Source: UBA2336 sp046294915
GTDB lineage: Bacteria > Bacteroidota > Bacteroidia > Cytophagales > Cyclobacteriaceae
Direction of reading: 5' to 3'
NCBI GenBank assembly: GCA_046294915.1
Contig: JBKBOE010000001.1
Coordinates: 94,698 to 158,697 of the forward strand
Length of the DNA: 64,000 bases
The position numbers and the translations under genes are program-made. The notes under the pieces were generated by a model. It searched no databases. It saw only the letters and a list, made by a program, of their open reading frames with translations, and was not told the DNA's origin. This document shows positions 25,677-34,789 of this stretch, one piece after another (the stretch's first letter is position 1; each line of letters starts with the position of its first letter).

Positions 25677-27305
25677 TTATAATTTTATGCGATCCAGTTC
25701 CGGAATCCGGTCAAATAGTTTCAATGCCTGCAGAAAGATTTCGTTGGTATCGTTCAGAATCGGGTAAAGACCTTTGTTGTTCCAGATTTTGCGGGCTATC
25801 TGTGCCTTTATATGGATCTGAAAGAGTTTCTTTTTAGCATTCAGTTCCTTCCAATCGGGTTTTATTTTGTTTCGTTGTCCTACCTTTACCAGGTCGTTCA
25901 GCATTTGGTCGGTTACCACAAACTGGGTATAGAATTTTTCAAATCCTTTTTGCTCCAGTTCGGCCTTGTGAGTTTCAGCATAAGTAAACGTATATTCCTG
26001 GATGGAAGTAGAAGTGTAGAGAGCATTCAGGTAGTGGCTGTTCAGAGTAGTATCCAGCGGCACGAAATAATCGGGCATGATTCCTCCGCCACCGTAAACC
26101 GAGCGGCCATTGGCGGTTGAGTACTTCAGTGAGTCGTTTAATTTGATGCTGTCGGCAGAGAAAAACTCGCCCTTTTTGTATCGCTCCATAATATCTAGGG
26201 CGTACTCTTCTTCATCGGTGTACGGTTTTTGTATGCTGCGCCCGCTGGGGGTATAATAGCGCGAAATGGTAAGCCGGAGTTCGGAGCCATCGCTCAGATC
26301 GAACGGATGTTGCACAAGACCTTTTCCGAATGTTCTGCGGCCAACAATCAGGGCACGGTCATTATCCTGCAGGGCACCGGCCAGAATTTCAGAGGCCGAA
26401 GCGCTGCCCTCGTTCACTAATACAATCAAAGCGCCTTCTTCGAAAAAGCCGCGCCTGGTTGAGGTTGCATTGGTATTAAGCCGCTTGTCTTTGCCATTGG
26501 TGTACACAATCTTTTTTCCTTCCTTCAGGAATTCGTCAGCCATTTCAATGGCTACATTCATGTATCCTCCGGGGTTTCCCTGCAGATCAAGAACTAGTTT
26601 CTTCATTCCGGCCTGCTGCAGTTCCTTAAAGGCTTTGGCGAACTCATCATACGTAGTAGCCGCAAAACGACTTACTTTAATGTAACCGGTTTCCTGGTCA
26701 ACCATGTAGGCCACATCAACGGAGTTTTGAGGAATCTTATCGCGGATGATTGAAAAAGTGATGAGTTCGTTTACCCCGCTTCGCTTAATGCTAACGCTCA
26801 CTTCGGTGCCGCGCGGCCCTTTCAGCAGCTTCATTACCTCAGCATTGGTAATGCCAATGCCGGCCACATTTTTTTGATCTACTTCAATGATCTTATCGCC
26901 CGACCGGATGCCAAGGGCTTCCGATGGACCCCCGCTAAGCGGTGCCACCACAACAATGGTATCCTGGAAAATATTAAACTCAATGCCGATGCCGTCAAAG
27001 TTCCCGCGCAGGTCTTCATTGGCAGCAATCCGATCAGAAGCCGGAATAAAAGCCGAATGCGGGTCGAGCTTGGTTAGCAAGTGTTTTATTGATTCATCTA
27101 CAAGCCTGTCGGTCTTAATGTCGTCAACATATTTATCCTGGATGTAGGTGAGCACTTCACGAAGTTTCTGAACATCCTTGCCCACATCGCCTGAGGGCTT
27201 ACGGTAGCCAAAACTTGCCCCGAGAAAGATGCCGGCTGCAAGACCCAGAAACAATACAAAAGGCAGCCTGATTTGATTGGGTGTGTTGTTAATATGTTCG
27301 CTCAT
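25677..27305 (-). CDS. S41-family carboxy-terminal processing protease
   Basis: A 542-residue periplasmic protease with one N-terminal membrane anchor (about residues 12-31). The order is a helical prodomain, a PDZ domain (about 105-190, with GIGIEF and APLSGGPSEALGIRSGDKI), and the S41 catalytic core. VNEGSASASE (298-306) carries the catalytic Ser and TFGKGLVQ the catalytic Lys (K328). The long C-terminal extension is helical. A TTG at 27317 is in frame, but the ATG at 27305 is preferred. Such proteases trim or degrade periplasmic proteins; the substrate is unknown. Confidence 0.92.
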   Translation of the reverse strand: MSEHINNTPNQIRLPFVLFLGLAAGIFLGASFGYRKPSGDVGKDVQKLREVLTYIQDKYVDDIKTDRLVDESIKHLLTKLDPHSAFIPASDRIAANEDLRGNFDGIGIEFNIFQDTIVVVAPLSGGPSEALGIRSGDKIIEVDQKNVAGIGITNAEVMKLLKGPRGTEVSVSIKRSGVNELITFSIIRDKIPQNSVDVAYMVDQETGYIKVSRFAATTYDEFAKAFKELQQAGMKKLVLDLQGNPGGYMNVAIEMADEFLKEGKKIVYTNGKDKRLNTNATSTRRGFFEEGALIVLVNEGSASASEILAGALQDNDRALIVGRRTFGKGLVQHPFDLSDGSELRLTISRYYTPSGRSIQKPYTDEEEYALDIMERYKKGEFFSADSIKLNDSLKYSTANGRSVYGGGGIMPDYFVPLDTTLNSHYLNALYTSTSIQEYTFTYAETHKAELEQKGFEKFYTQFVVTDQMLNDLVKVGQRNKIKPDWKELNAKKKLFQIHIKAQIARKIWNNKGLYPILNDTNEIFLQALKLFDRIPELDRIKL

Positions 27306-27432
27306 AAGGGTATACAATCACTTCGGTAAACGGATGACCAGCCAAAGAGTTCATCATTTGTATGCCGCAAAAATGCTAAAAATCAACTGAACCTTGCAGA
27401 TTATTTAAGCATGTGTTTTACCGGTGAATATC

Positions 27433-27440
27433 TATATTTG
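27433..27440 (+). promoter_or_regulatory. TAnnTTTG minus-7 box before the RIC-like gene
   Basis: TATATTTG is an exact minus-7 match only 7 bp before the ATG at 27448, implying a very short 5-prime leader. Confidence 0.4.
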
Positions 27441-27447
27441 AAGTTGC

Positions 27448-28203
27448 ATGAGTATACCGGCATTTCAAACGAAACAGATAACCCAACTGGTAGAAGAGAA
27501 CTATGTTCACGCTTATGTGTTATACTATTTTGGCATCCGGTTTAATGACTATCCGGAACAAACGCTTGAAACCGTTTGCCGTGAAAAAGGCTTAAACCTT
27601 GAGCAGGTGGTTCGCGAGCTCGAAAACCCTCATTTGCTAAAGGAAGAGCATGTGCCGCTGATTTCATACCCGGTTGATCTGATTATCGAGTACCTGAAAC
27701 ACGCTCATTTTCTTTTCATCAAGCACAAGCTTCCGTACATCGCACGCCTGGTAAATGAGTTTAAATCACAGCATGATGATTACCGCCCGGTTGAGCGCGA
27801 CCTGAAGGTGGTATTTCCGCTTTTTGTTGAAGATTTTATCCACCATATCTACGAAGAAGAGGACACTCTCTTCCGGTACATTAAGATGTTGGACCGCGCC
27901 TCGAAAGGAACATATAACCCCACCCGGCTTTATTACCTGATCGAGAAGTACTCCGTGCAAAAGTTTGCCCTTGAGCATGACGTGCATGATGATGAAATGG
28001 AAGGCATTCGCAAAATCACTAACGACTACACTTTACCACCGCATGCTCCGCTTTATGTAAAAGTGATTTACAATGAATTGAAGGCGTTTGAAAAAAGCCT
28101 GATTACCCATGCACGCATTGAGAATGAAATTCTCTTTCCGAAAGCCATGGCGCTTGAAACAAAAGTAAAGCAACAGGTTTTTGAGCGCAGCCGCTTTAAC
28201 TGA
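27448..28203 (+). CDS. RIC/ScdA/YtfE-like hemerythrin-domain protein
   Basis: A 251-residue protein whose N-terminal part (QLVEENYVHAYVLYYFGIRF, then LETVCREKGLNL) resembles the DUF542 domain of iron-sulphur repair proteins. The rest is a di-iron hemerythrin-like four-helix bundle with ligand-rich helices: EYLKHAHFLFIKHKLP, FIHHIYEEEDTLF, LEHDVHDDEM and HARIENEILFP. Family members help repair oxidised or nitrosated Fe-S centres. The usual CxxC-type N-terminal cysteine pair is reduced to one Cys here, so donor chemistry could differ. Its stop overlaps the ruvX ATG. Confidence 0.78.
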   Translation: MSIPAFQTKQITQLVEENYVHAYVLYYFGIRFNDYPEQTLETVCREKGLNLEQVVRELENPHLLKEEHVPLISYPVDLIIEYLKHAHFLFIKHKLPYIARLVNEFKSQHDDYRPVERDLKVVFPLFVEDFIHHIYEEEDTLFRYIKMLDRASKGTYNPTRLYYLIEKYSVQKFALEHDVHDDEMEGIRKITNDYTLPPHAPLYVKVIYNELKAFEKSLITHARIENEILFPKAMALETKVKQQVFERSRFN

Positions 28204-28619
28204 TGAGCAGGATTCTGGCCATTGATTACGGACTGAAGCGCACCGGCTTGGCGGTTACCGATCCGCTGCAGATCATAGCCACAGCGTTGGAAACAGTGCC
28301 CACGGCCAAGCTGCTTTACTACCTGAAAGACTATTGTTGCAAAGAACCGGTGGCGGCATTTGTGATCGGCATGCCCAAAACACTGAGTAACCAGGATTCA
28401 GCCACAGCGCCAGATGTACGAAAGTTTATAAAAAAACTTCTTACGGAGTTTCCATCTACACCGATACACGAAGTGGATGAACGCTTTACCAGTTCAATCG
28501 CCCAACGGGCAATGATTGAGGGCGGAATGAAAAAAAAAGACCGGCAGATAAAAGGTAATGCAGATAAGATCAGCGCAGTGCTGATTCTGCAATCGTTTAT
28601 GGAAAAGCGAATGTCATGA
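28203..28619 (+). CDS. ruvX: RuvX/YqgF-family nuclease (pre-16S rRNA processing / Holliday junction resolvase-like)
   Basis: A 138-residue RNase H-fold protein. Conserved features are ILAIDYGLKRTGLAVTD (catalytic Asp), FVIGMPKTLSNQDS, EVDERFTSSIAQ (catalytic Glu/Asp) and a C-terminal KGNADKISAVLILQSF with the last Asp. YqgF is needed for 16S rRNA 5-prime end maturation in E. coli. The ATG overlaps the TGA of the RIC-like gene (TGATG), an unusual translational coupling. Confidence 0.9.
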   Translation: MSRILAIDYGLKRTGLAVTDPLQIIATALETVPTAKLLYYLKDYCCKEPVAAFVIGMPKTLSNQDSATAPDVRKFIKKLLTEFPSTPIHEVDERFTSSIAQRAMIEGGMKKKDRQIKGNADKISAVLILQSFMEKRMS

Positions 28620-28654
28620 CCCTCCGGCATTGCGATTTCGGAAGCAATATTTTC

Positions 28655-28662
28655 TACCTTTG
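28655..28662 (+). promoter_or_regulatory. TAnnTTTG minus-7 box before def
   Basis: TACCTTTG lies 18 bp before the def ATG at 28681, with a TTG (28630-28632) 22 bp upstream as a possible minus-33 element. It excludes the longer def frame from 28630. Confidence 0.5.
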
Positions 28663-28680
28663 CATCCGGCTAAAAGCAAC

Positions 28681-29250
28681 ATGGTACATCCGATTGTAGT
28701 TTATGGCGACCCGGTACTGAGGCAACGGGCCAGGGACATAGAAAAAGGAGCCGACATCACCGAACTGGTTAACGATATGTTCGAAACGATGCATGCCGCC
28801 AATGGCATAGGGCTGGCTGCCCCTCAGATTGGCAGGAGCGTGCGACTTTTTGTGGTTGACGGCACCACGCTGGGTAAAGATGATGACGAGGCCGAACCGG
28901 GTATGGAAAATTTTAAAATGGCTTTTGTAAATCCGGTGATGATTGAAGAGCTGGGTAAGCCCTGGGAATTTGAAGAGGGCTGTTTGAGCATTCCGAATAT
29001 CCGTGAAAAAGTTTCCCGAAAAGACACCCTGCGTATCCGGTATTACGATGAGTACTGGAACCTGAAGGAGGAAAATTATGATGGCATGAAAGCGCGTATC
29101 ATCCAGCACGAGTACGATCACCTTGAAGGCAAATTGTTTATTGACTACCTCTCGCCCCTGAAGAAGCGCCTGCTGAAAGGAAAGCTGAATGACATCAGCC
29201 GGGGTGAGGTAGATACCGAGTACCGCATTCTGGCACCACTAAGGAAGTAA
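28681..29250 (+). CDS. def: Peptide deformylase
   Basis: A 189-residue metalloenzyme that removes the formyl group from nascent proteins. All three motifs are intact: GIGLAAPQIG, EGCLSIP (metal-binding Cys) and QHEYDHLEG (metal-binding His pair with the catalytic Glu). It has a short insertion between motifs 1 and 2 (GKDDDEAEPGMENF), common in Bacteroidota deformylases. The ATG at 28681 gives MVHPIVVYGD, the standard N-terminus; an in-frame upstream extension lacks family similarity. The PLP gene follows after 10 bp. Confidence 0.95.
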   Translation: MVHPIVVYGDPVLRQRARDIEKGADITELVNDMFETMHAANGIGLAAPQIGRSVRLFVVDGTTLGKDDDEAEPGMENFKMAFVNPVMIEELGKPWEFEEGCLSIPNIREKVSRKDTLRIRYYDEYWNLKEENYDGMKARIIQHEYDHLEGKLFIDYLSPLKKRLLKGKLNDISRGEVDTEYRILAPLRK

Positions 29251-29260
29251 TTCAAATAAA

Positions 29261-30403
29261 GTGAAACTTCATTCCCGCCTCCCCGACATCGGAACCTCCA
29301 TCTTTGCCGTTATGTCGAAGATGGCGGCCGACCATGGGGCGATTAACCTGTCCCAGGGCTTCCCCGATTTCCAGGTTGATCCGGTGCTGATTGACCTGAT
29401 TAACCGGTTTATGAAGGAAGGGCACAACCAATATGCGCCCATGCCGGGAGTGCCCGCGCTGCGCAGCGTCATAGCTGAGGTGATTTCAAAAACCTACAAC
29501 GGTACAGTAAATGCTGAAACAGATATTACCGTTACCGCAGGAGGAACCCAGGCCTTGTATGCCTCGATAGCCGCGGTCATTCATCCTGGTGATGAAGTGA
29601 TTGTTTTTGATCCGGCTTACGACTCCTACAACCCAGCCATCCGCCTGAATGGCGGGGTGCCGGTGCACATCAATCTTACCTACCCGGATTTTTCGATTGA
29701 CTGGGATCAGGTAAAAGCAAATATCACTCCGCGTACGCGGTTGATTATGATCAACACCCCGCATAATCCCAGCGGTGCCGTATTGTCCGCTCAGGATTTA
29801 CAAATGCTTGAGCAGATTGCTGAAGAAAATGACCTGATTGTGTTGAGTGATGAGGTATATGAGCGCATCATTTTTGATAACCTGCGGCATGAGAGTGTGC
29901 TCCATTTTCCGAAGCTGACAGCACGGAGTATAGCCGTATTTTCGTTCGGAAAAACCTTTCATGCCACCGGCTGGAAGGTGGGCTATACGGTTGCACCGGA
30001 AGCGCTGACACGCGAAATTCGAAAAGCCCACCAGTTCATTACCTTCTCGGTAAACACCCCGGTGCAACTGGCACTGGCCGAATACATGAAAGACCCAATG
30101 CACTATGTAAACCTTGGAAAATTTTACCAGGCTAAGCGCGATTATTTTCTGGAAGGAATAAGGGGCTCCTCTTTTGAACCCATCGCCTGTCATGGTTCGT
30201 ATTTTCAAACCCTATCGTACCGTTCCTTTTCTTCCTTACCCGACCGCCAGATGGCGAAAGAATTAACGGTAAATCACAAGGTAGCCTCAATCCCGGTTTC
30301 CGTTTTCTACAACGATAAAACCGATAATAAGCTGTTGCGTTTCTGTTTTGCAAAAAGTGAGCCTACGTTAGATAAAGCAATGGATATTCTCCGAAAATTG
30401 TAG
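29261..30403 (+). CDS. Methionine/aromatic aminotransferase (YbdL/KAT-like, fold type I)
   Basis: A 380-residue PLP enzyme with the opening GAINLSQGFPDFQVDP, the cofactor-binding VTAGGTQALYASIAA, TPHNPSGAVLS, LSDEVYERIIFD and the PLP lysine in FSFGKTFHATGWKVGY (K231). This is the kynurenine aminotransferase/glutamine transaminase K-like subgroup, often annotated as methionine aminotransferase. The start is GTG at 29261. It is followed after 1 bp by an omega-amidase-like gene, which would hydrolyse the alpha-ketoglutaramate formed when glutamine is the amino donor. Substrate assignment is inference from family and pairing. Confidence 0.87.
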   Translation: MKLHSRLPDIGTSIFAVMSKMAADHGAINLSQGFPDFQVDPVLIDLINRFMKEGHNQYAPMPGVPALRSVIAEVISKTYNGTVNAETDITVTAGGTQALYASIAAVIHPGDEVIVFDPAYDSYNPAIRLNGGVPVHINLTYPDFSIDWDQVKANITPRTRLIMINTPHNPSGAVLSAQDLQMLEQIAEENDLIVLSDEVYERIIFDNLRHESVLHFPKLTARSIAVFSFGKTFHATGWKVGYTVAPEALTREIRKAHQFITFSVNTPVQLALAEYMKDPMHYVNLGKFYQAKRDYFLEGIRGSSFEPIACHGSYFQTLSYRSFSSLPDRQMAKELTVNHKVASIPVSVFYNDKTDNKLLRFCFAKSEPTLDKAMDILRKL

Positions 30404-30404
30404 C

Positions 30405-31202
30405 ATGCAAAACCTCACCATTACGCTCATTCAATCAGCTCTTTACTGGGAAGAAGTTGGCGCCAATCTTTCTTCGTTTGAAGAAAAGATATGGAAAATC
30501 GGGCAAAGTACAGATGTGATTATACTACCCGAAATGTTCTCCACCGGCTTCACCATGAATGCGGCAAAATTGGCTGAGCCCATGAACATGACCACCTTTA
30601 AATGGATGAAGCAAATGGCTGCACAAACCCATGCGTTGATGTTGGGCAGCTTTATTGTGAAGGAGAACAATACTTTCTACAATCGATTACTGTGGATGGA
30701 GCCCAACGGGCATTTTAAAACGTACGACAAGCGCCACCTTTTTCGTATGGCCGGTGAACATAAAACTTATGGTGCGGGAAATACCCGGTTAACGGGCGAG
30801 TGGAAAGGCTGGCGCATTTGCCCGCTGGTGTGCTACGATTTGCGCTTTCCGGTATGGAGCCGCAACTGCTATAATCAGGCAACTCAACGTATGGATTATG
30901 ACCTCCTCGTGTATGTGGCCAACTGGCCATCGGCAAGAGTAGAGGCTTGGGATGCGCTGCTCAGGGCACGTGCCATAGAGAACCTGTGCTATGCGGCCGG
31001 AGTTAACCGGGTTGGCGCTGACGGTAACGGCATTCCCTACAACGGGCATTCAGCTGTTTATTCTCACAAAGGAGAAACCTTGTTTTTTCAATCCGATCAG
31101 GAGGCAATCAAAACGATTATGCTGGATGCTGAAGCGCTCCAATCCTATCGTGAAAAATTTCCGGCTTACCTTGATTCCGATGAATTTGATATCAAACAAT
31201 AG
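30405..31202 (+). CDS. Omega-amidase of the nitrilase family (YafV/Nit2-like)
   Basis: A 265-residue carbon-nitrogen hydrolase with the complete catalytic triad: E43 in LPEMFSTGF, K109 in YDKRHLF and C143 in LVCYDLRFP. FSTGFTMN and FRMAGEHKTYGAG are typical of the YafV/Nit2 omega-amidase branch, which hydrolyses alpha-ketoglutaramate and similar omega-amides. It starts 1 bp after the aminotransferase stop, so the two are surely one transcript and likely form a glutamine transaminase-omega-amidase couple. Confidence 0.87.
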   Translation: MQNLTITLIQSALYWEEVGANLSSFEEKIWKIGQSTDVIILPEMFSTGFTMNAAKLAEPMNMTTFKWMKQMAAQTHALMLGSFIVKENNTFYNRLLWMEPNGHFKTYDKRHLFRMAGEHKTYGAGNTRLTGEWKGWRICPLVCYDLRFPVWSRNCYNQATQRMDYDLLVYVANWPSARVEAWDALLRARAIENLCYAAGVNRVGADGNGIPYNGHSAVYSHKGETLFFQSDQEAIKTIMLDAEALQSYREKFPAYLDSDEFDIKQ

Positions 31203-31257
31203 AAGAACACATGGGCCGGTACGGCATTAAAGCATCTGTGTGGATTATTTGCATAAG

Positions 31258-32091
31258 CTAATCCTTGCTCAACTCAAACTCAGCCATCACCGGTAAATGA
31301 TCGGAGGGATAGTATTTGCCATCGTTATCCTGAATAACCTGGTAATGGCGTAAAATCCATTCCCGGGTATGAAAAATATAATCAATCGCTTTACATTCCA
31401 TGGCGCCAACTTCAAAACCGCAAAAGGTACCGGTCTGGTCATTGGCAGGCCTGGCATCCAGCAATTCCCCGGCAATCTTCAGCAAGCTATGGTATGTTAC
31501 ATCTGTCCGTTCAAGGTTGAAATCACCCAGCAGTAAAAACGGCATTTTGTTTTGACTAAACATGTATGTAAAATATCCGTTTAGAAAATCAGCGCTTCCC
31601 CGCTGTGCTGCCTTTCCAATGTGGTCGAAATGGGTGTTGGCAACAACCAATTCCTTTTTCAATTCCTTGTCATACAACCTTGCCCAGGTGGCTATGCGGG
31701 TTATGGCGGCATCCCACCCTATGGAACCCACCTCGCCAGATTCTGAAAGCCAGACTGTCGATGAATGCAGCACGCCAAACCGGCTGTTGCGGTAAAGAAT
31801 AGCGCTGTACTCGCCTTTTTCCTTTCCGTCATCACGCCCTACACCAACAAACGAGTACTCCGGCAGCATACTGAGCAGATCCTGCAACTGGTGGTGAAAC
31901 GCCTCCTGCATGCAGATTATATCGGGATTGTATTTCTGTATAAGTGCGGCAACTTTTTGAACGCGGTTGGGCCAGGCATTTACGCCATCGGCCGGATTGT
32001 CGAAGCGGATGTTATAGGTGATTATCGTTACCGGTTGCGAGAAAGTTTCGCTAAACAAAATCAATCCCATTGCTAAAAGAATAGAACGCAT
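31258..32091 (-). CDS. Secreted endonuclease/exonuclease/phosphatase-family protein
   Basis: A 277-residue protein with an N-terminal signal peptide (MRSILLAMGLILFSETFS) and an EEP (DNase I-like) domain. Metal and catalytic residues are in ITYNIRFDN, IICMQEAFHHQL (Glu), VANTHFDHIG, LLGDFNLERTD (Asp, Asn) and YPSDHLPVMAEF (Asp-His). It could be a nuclease or a phosphodiesterase/phosphatase; substrate is not readable. Export suggests periplasmic or extracellular nutrient or phosphate scavenging. It stands alone, divergent from the S9 peptidase gene. Confidence 0.85.
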   Translation of the reverse strand: MRSILLAMGLILFSETFSQPVTIITYNIRFDNPADGVNAWPNRVQKVAALIQKYNPDIICMQEAFHHQLQDLLSMLPEYSFVGVGRDDGKEKGEYSAILYRNSRFGVLHSSTVWLSESGEVGSIGWDAAITRIATWARLYDKELKKELVVANTHFDHIGKAAQRGSADFLNGYFTYMFSQNKMPFLLLGDFNLERTDVTYHSLLKIAGELLDARPANDQTGTFCGFEVGAMECKAIDYIFHTREWILRHYQVIQDNDGKYYPSDHLPVMAEFELSKD

Positions 32092-32176
32092 TCTTAAAGT
32101 TACGAAGCCGCTTATGGATACGCCATATCTTTTGCGGATTTAATCATGTACTTTAATGGAATTAATTGTCATCGCT

Positions 32177-34093
32177 ATGCAAAAATTACGATTTCTTACC
32201 CTTTTGGCGATTGGTTTGGTGCTTTATACCTGCAGAACTACCGAAACGGAAATTCCGCCCAAACAATATACCATTGAGCAGTTTATGGATGTGAAAAGCA
32301 TTTTAAATGCAGGCTTTTCTGGCGATGAATCAAAACTTCTGGTGAGTTCAAATGAAACTGGAATTTTTAACGCCTTCGAGCTAAACCTGCTTACCGGTGA
32401 GAAAAAGCAACTTACCCATTCAACAACGGAATCGGTTTTTGCGGCTTCGTACTTTCCGAACGATGACCGGGTTGTTTATACCAGCGATCAGGGCGGAAAT
32501 GAAATTGATCACCTCTTTGTGCGCCATCCGGAAGGAACAATCGTTGATATTATTTCCAATCCGAAGGCCAAAGCTGATTTTTTTGGCTGGAGTTACGATA
32601 AAAAACTAATGTACTATATGGCGAACAGCCGGGACCCCCGGTTTTTCGATTTGTACGCCATAAATGTTGAGGCTATACCTCAGGAGGCAACGGTCTTTCC
32701 ATCGATGATGGTGTACCAAAACGATCAGGGTCTTAATCCATCGGCTATTTCCCGCGATAACCGTTACATTGCCTTGCAAAAAGCGATCACCACCAATAAT
32801 GATGATATTTATGTTTTTGATACGCAAACCCGGCAAACCCGCCACATTACTCCGCACACAGGCGACATAAAATATGTACCGCAGTACTTTTCGTCTGATG
32901 GTTCAAGCCTGGTTTATCTTACCAATGAAGGAAGCGAATTTATGTATGTAGCCAGCTACACCTTTTCTACTGGCGAAAAAAAGAAACTGGAAGAAGCAAA
33001 TTGGGATGTGATGTACACCTACTTGTCGCGTAACGGCAAATACCGGGTAGTAGCTATAAATAATGATGCCCGTACAGAAATAAAACTGTATCATGAAGCT
33101 GACGGAGGAAAGTTAGTTCAGTTGAAAAATGTTCCGGAAGGAGATATCACCGGTGTAAACATTTCGGACAGCGAGAAGTGGATGACTTTTTACGTAAGCA
33201 CTTCCAAATCACCGAGTAATTTATTTGTCTATAACCTGGAAACCGATGAGGTAAGGCAACTCACCAATACTTTAACTCCTGATATTAATCCGGATGATTT
33301 GGTAGAGGCAACTGTAGTTCGGTTTACATCGTACGATGGACTGGAGATACCCGCTTTGTTGTATAAACCAAAAGGCCTGAAGCCCGGACAGAAAGTGCCG
33401 GCCCTGGTGCAGGTTCATGGGGGCCCTGGCGGGCAAACCCGTTTAAACTACAACAGCAACTACCAGTACTTGGTTAACCATGGTTACGCCATACTGTGTG
33501 TAAACAATCGCGGCAGTTCAGGATATGGAAAAACATTTTATGCGGCTGATGACAAAAAGCATGGTGATGTGGATTTAAAAGACTGCATTGCCGGCAAGCA
33601 GTACCTGCAAAGTCTGGATTTTGTGGATGGCGATAAAATTGGAATTTACGGTGGTAGTTATGGTGGGTATATGGTAATGGCTGCACTGGCGTTTGCTCCG
33701 GAAGAATTTGATGTGGGCGTAAATTTGTACGGTGTTACGAACTGGTTACGTACGCTAAAAAGCATACCACCGTGGTGGGCGTCCTTCCGTGAAGCGTTAT
33801 ACACAGAAATGGGAGACCCGGAAAAAGATTCGGTGGCTTTGTATAACAAGTCTCCCTTGTTTCATGCCGGCAAAATTACCAAGCCTTTTATTGTATTGCA
33901 GGGCAGTAATGATCCGCGGGTACTACAGGTAGAATCAGATGAAATCGTGGCGGCAGCAAAGGCAAATAATGTTCCGGTTGAGTACGTAGTTTTTCCGGAT
34001 GAAGGACACGGTTGGGTAAAAAAGGAAAATCAAATCAAATCGGCAGAATCTATCCTGCAATTTTTAGATAAGTATCTAAAAGAAGAACGGTAA
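32177..34093 (+). CDS. S9-family (prolyl oligopeptidase/acylaminoacyl peptidase-like) secreted lipoprotein peptidase
   Basis: A 638-residue peptidase with a lipoprotein-like signal (MQKLRFLTLLAIGLVLYTC), an N-terminal beta-propeller (about residues 40-400) and a C-terminal alpha/beta-hydrolase domain. Catalytic Ser lies in YGGSYGGYM, Asp in LQGSNDPRV and His in PDEGHGWV; VQVHGGPGGQ is the oxyanion region. It would cleave short peptides in the periplasm or at the cell surface. An ATG at 32156 is an equally valid codon, but the one at 32177 gives a cleaner signal sequence. Confidence 0.9.
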   Translation: MQKLRFLTLLAIGLVLYTCRTTETEIPPKQYTIEQFMDVKSILNAGFSGDESKLLVSSNETGIFNAFELNLLTGEKKQLTHSTTESVFAASYFPNDDRVVYTSDQGGNEIDHLFVRHPEGTIVDIISNPKAKADFFGWSYDKKLMYYMANSRDPRFFDLYAINVEAIPQEATVFPSMMVYQNDQGLNPSAISRDNRYIALQKAITTNNDDIYVFDTQTRQTRHITPHTGDIKYVPQYFSSDGSSLVYLTNEGSEFMYVASYTFSTGEKKKLEEANWDVMYTYLSRNGKYRVVAINNDARTEIKLYHEADGGKLVQLKNVPEGDITGVNISDSEKWMTFYVSTSKSPSNLFVYNLETDEVRQLTNTLTPDINPDDLVEATVVRFTSYDGLEIPALLYKPKGLKPGQKVPALVQVHGGPGGQTRLNYNSNYQYLVNHGYAILCVNNRGSSGYGKTFYAADDKKHGDVDLKDCIAGKQYLQSLDFVDGDKIGIYGGSYGGYMVMAALAFAPEEFDVGVNLYGVTNWLRTLKSIPPWWASFREALYTEMGDPEKDSVALYNKSPLFHAGKITKPFIVLQGSNDPRVLQVESDEIVAAAKANNVPVEYVVFPDEGHGWVKKENQIKSAESILQFLDKYLKEER

Positions 34094-34177
34094 TGTGTTT
34101 CTGTATGCAGATAATGAGTTGAACCGTAGAGGCCCCAGGTGCAGGTGTCCTGCAGGAATTTTCACTTTCTTTCAGTT

Positions 34178-34747
34178 TCAGAACGCCTCAACAGCCTTTA
34201 CTTCCGCGGGCATCAGGCGGGTAAACAGATTTTCAATGCCAGACTTAAGCGTAATCATGGAGGAAGGGCAGCCGCTGCACGAGCCCTGCAACTTCACCTT
34301 TACTACGCCATCGGTAAATGAATGGTAAGTAATGGCTCCGCCATCCTGCTCCACAGCCGGCCGGATGTATTCTTCGAGAATGGTTTTTATTTTTTTAATC
34401 GTCTCGGTTTCCTCCTCAGCTTGCGGGGGTGCTTCTTCGCTTACTTCAATTATAAACCGGCCCGACTCCAGAAACTGTTTGATATGATTTTTAATCTTAT
34501 CCTGAATCTCCAGCCACTCTACACCGTCCTTTTTAGTGACCGTAACAAAATTGCTCATGTAAAATACCCTGTCTACGAAAGCATAATCGAAGAGCTCCTG
34601 GGCGAGGGGTGCCCGGGCCGCGCTTTCGCGATCGGGAAAATCGAAACTCATGCCATCGGGAACCAGCATTTCGTTCACCACAAACTTGAGCGAGTTGGGG
34701 TTTGGGTTCGATTCCAGGTAGATGTGAATATGCTTTTGGGTAGTCAT
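34178..34747 (-). CDS. NfuA/NifU-like Fe-S cluster carrier protein
   Basis: A 189-residue protein with an N-terminal Nfu N-type domain (YLESNPNPNSLKFVVNE, residues 10-26, and FYMSNFVTVTK) and a C-terminal NifU domain. The latter carries PAVEQDGGAITY and the cluster-binding LQGSCSGCPSS (C157 and C160). Such carriers accept Fe-S clusters from the assembly scaffold and pass them to target enzymes in the cytoplasm. It follows the first DAACS symporter gene by 39 bp, with a minus-7 box in between. Confidence 0.93.
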   Translation of the reverse strand: MTTQKHIHIYLESNPNPNSLKFVVNEMLVPDGMSFDFPDRESAARAPLAQELFDYAFVDRVFYMSNFVTVTKKDGVEWLEIQDKIKNHIKQFLESGRFIIEVSEEAPPQAEEETETIKKIKTILEEYIRPAVEQDGGAITYHSFTDGVVKVKLQGSCSGCPSSMITLKSGIENLFTRLMPAEVKAVEAF

Positions 34748-34781
34748 GGCACGTGGCTTTAGCTGTTAAAACAGGTATCGG

Positions 34782-34789
34782 CAAATTTA
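34782..34789 (-). promoter_or_regulatory. TAnnTTTG minus-7 box before the Nfu gene
   Basis: The minus strand reads TAAATTTG, an exact match about 35 bp before the Nfu ATG, straddling the stop codon of the preceding symporter gene. The Nfu gene may therefore be transcribed on its own. Confidence 0.4.

Noticed and set aside
34141..34153. Small hairpin GCAGG-TGT-CCTGC between the S9 peptidase and Nfu genes
   Set aside because: Five-base stem with no T-run on either strand.
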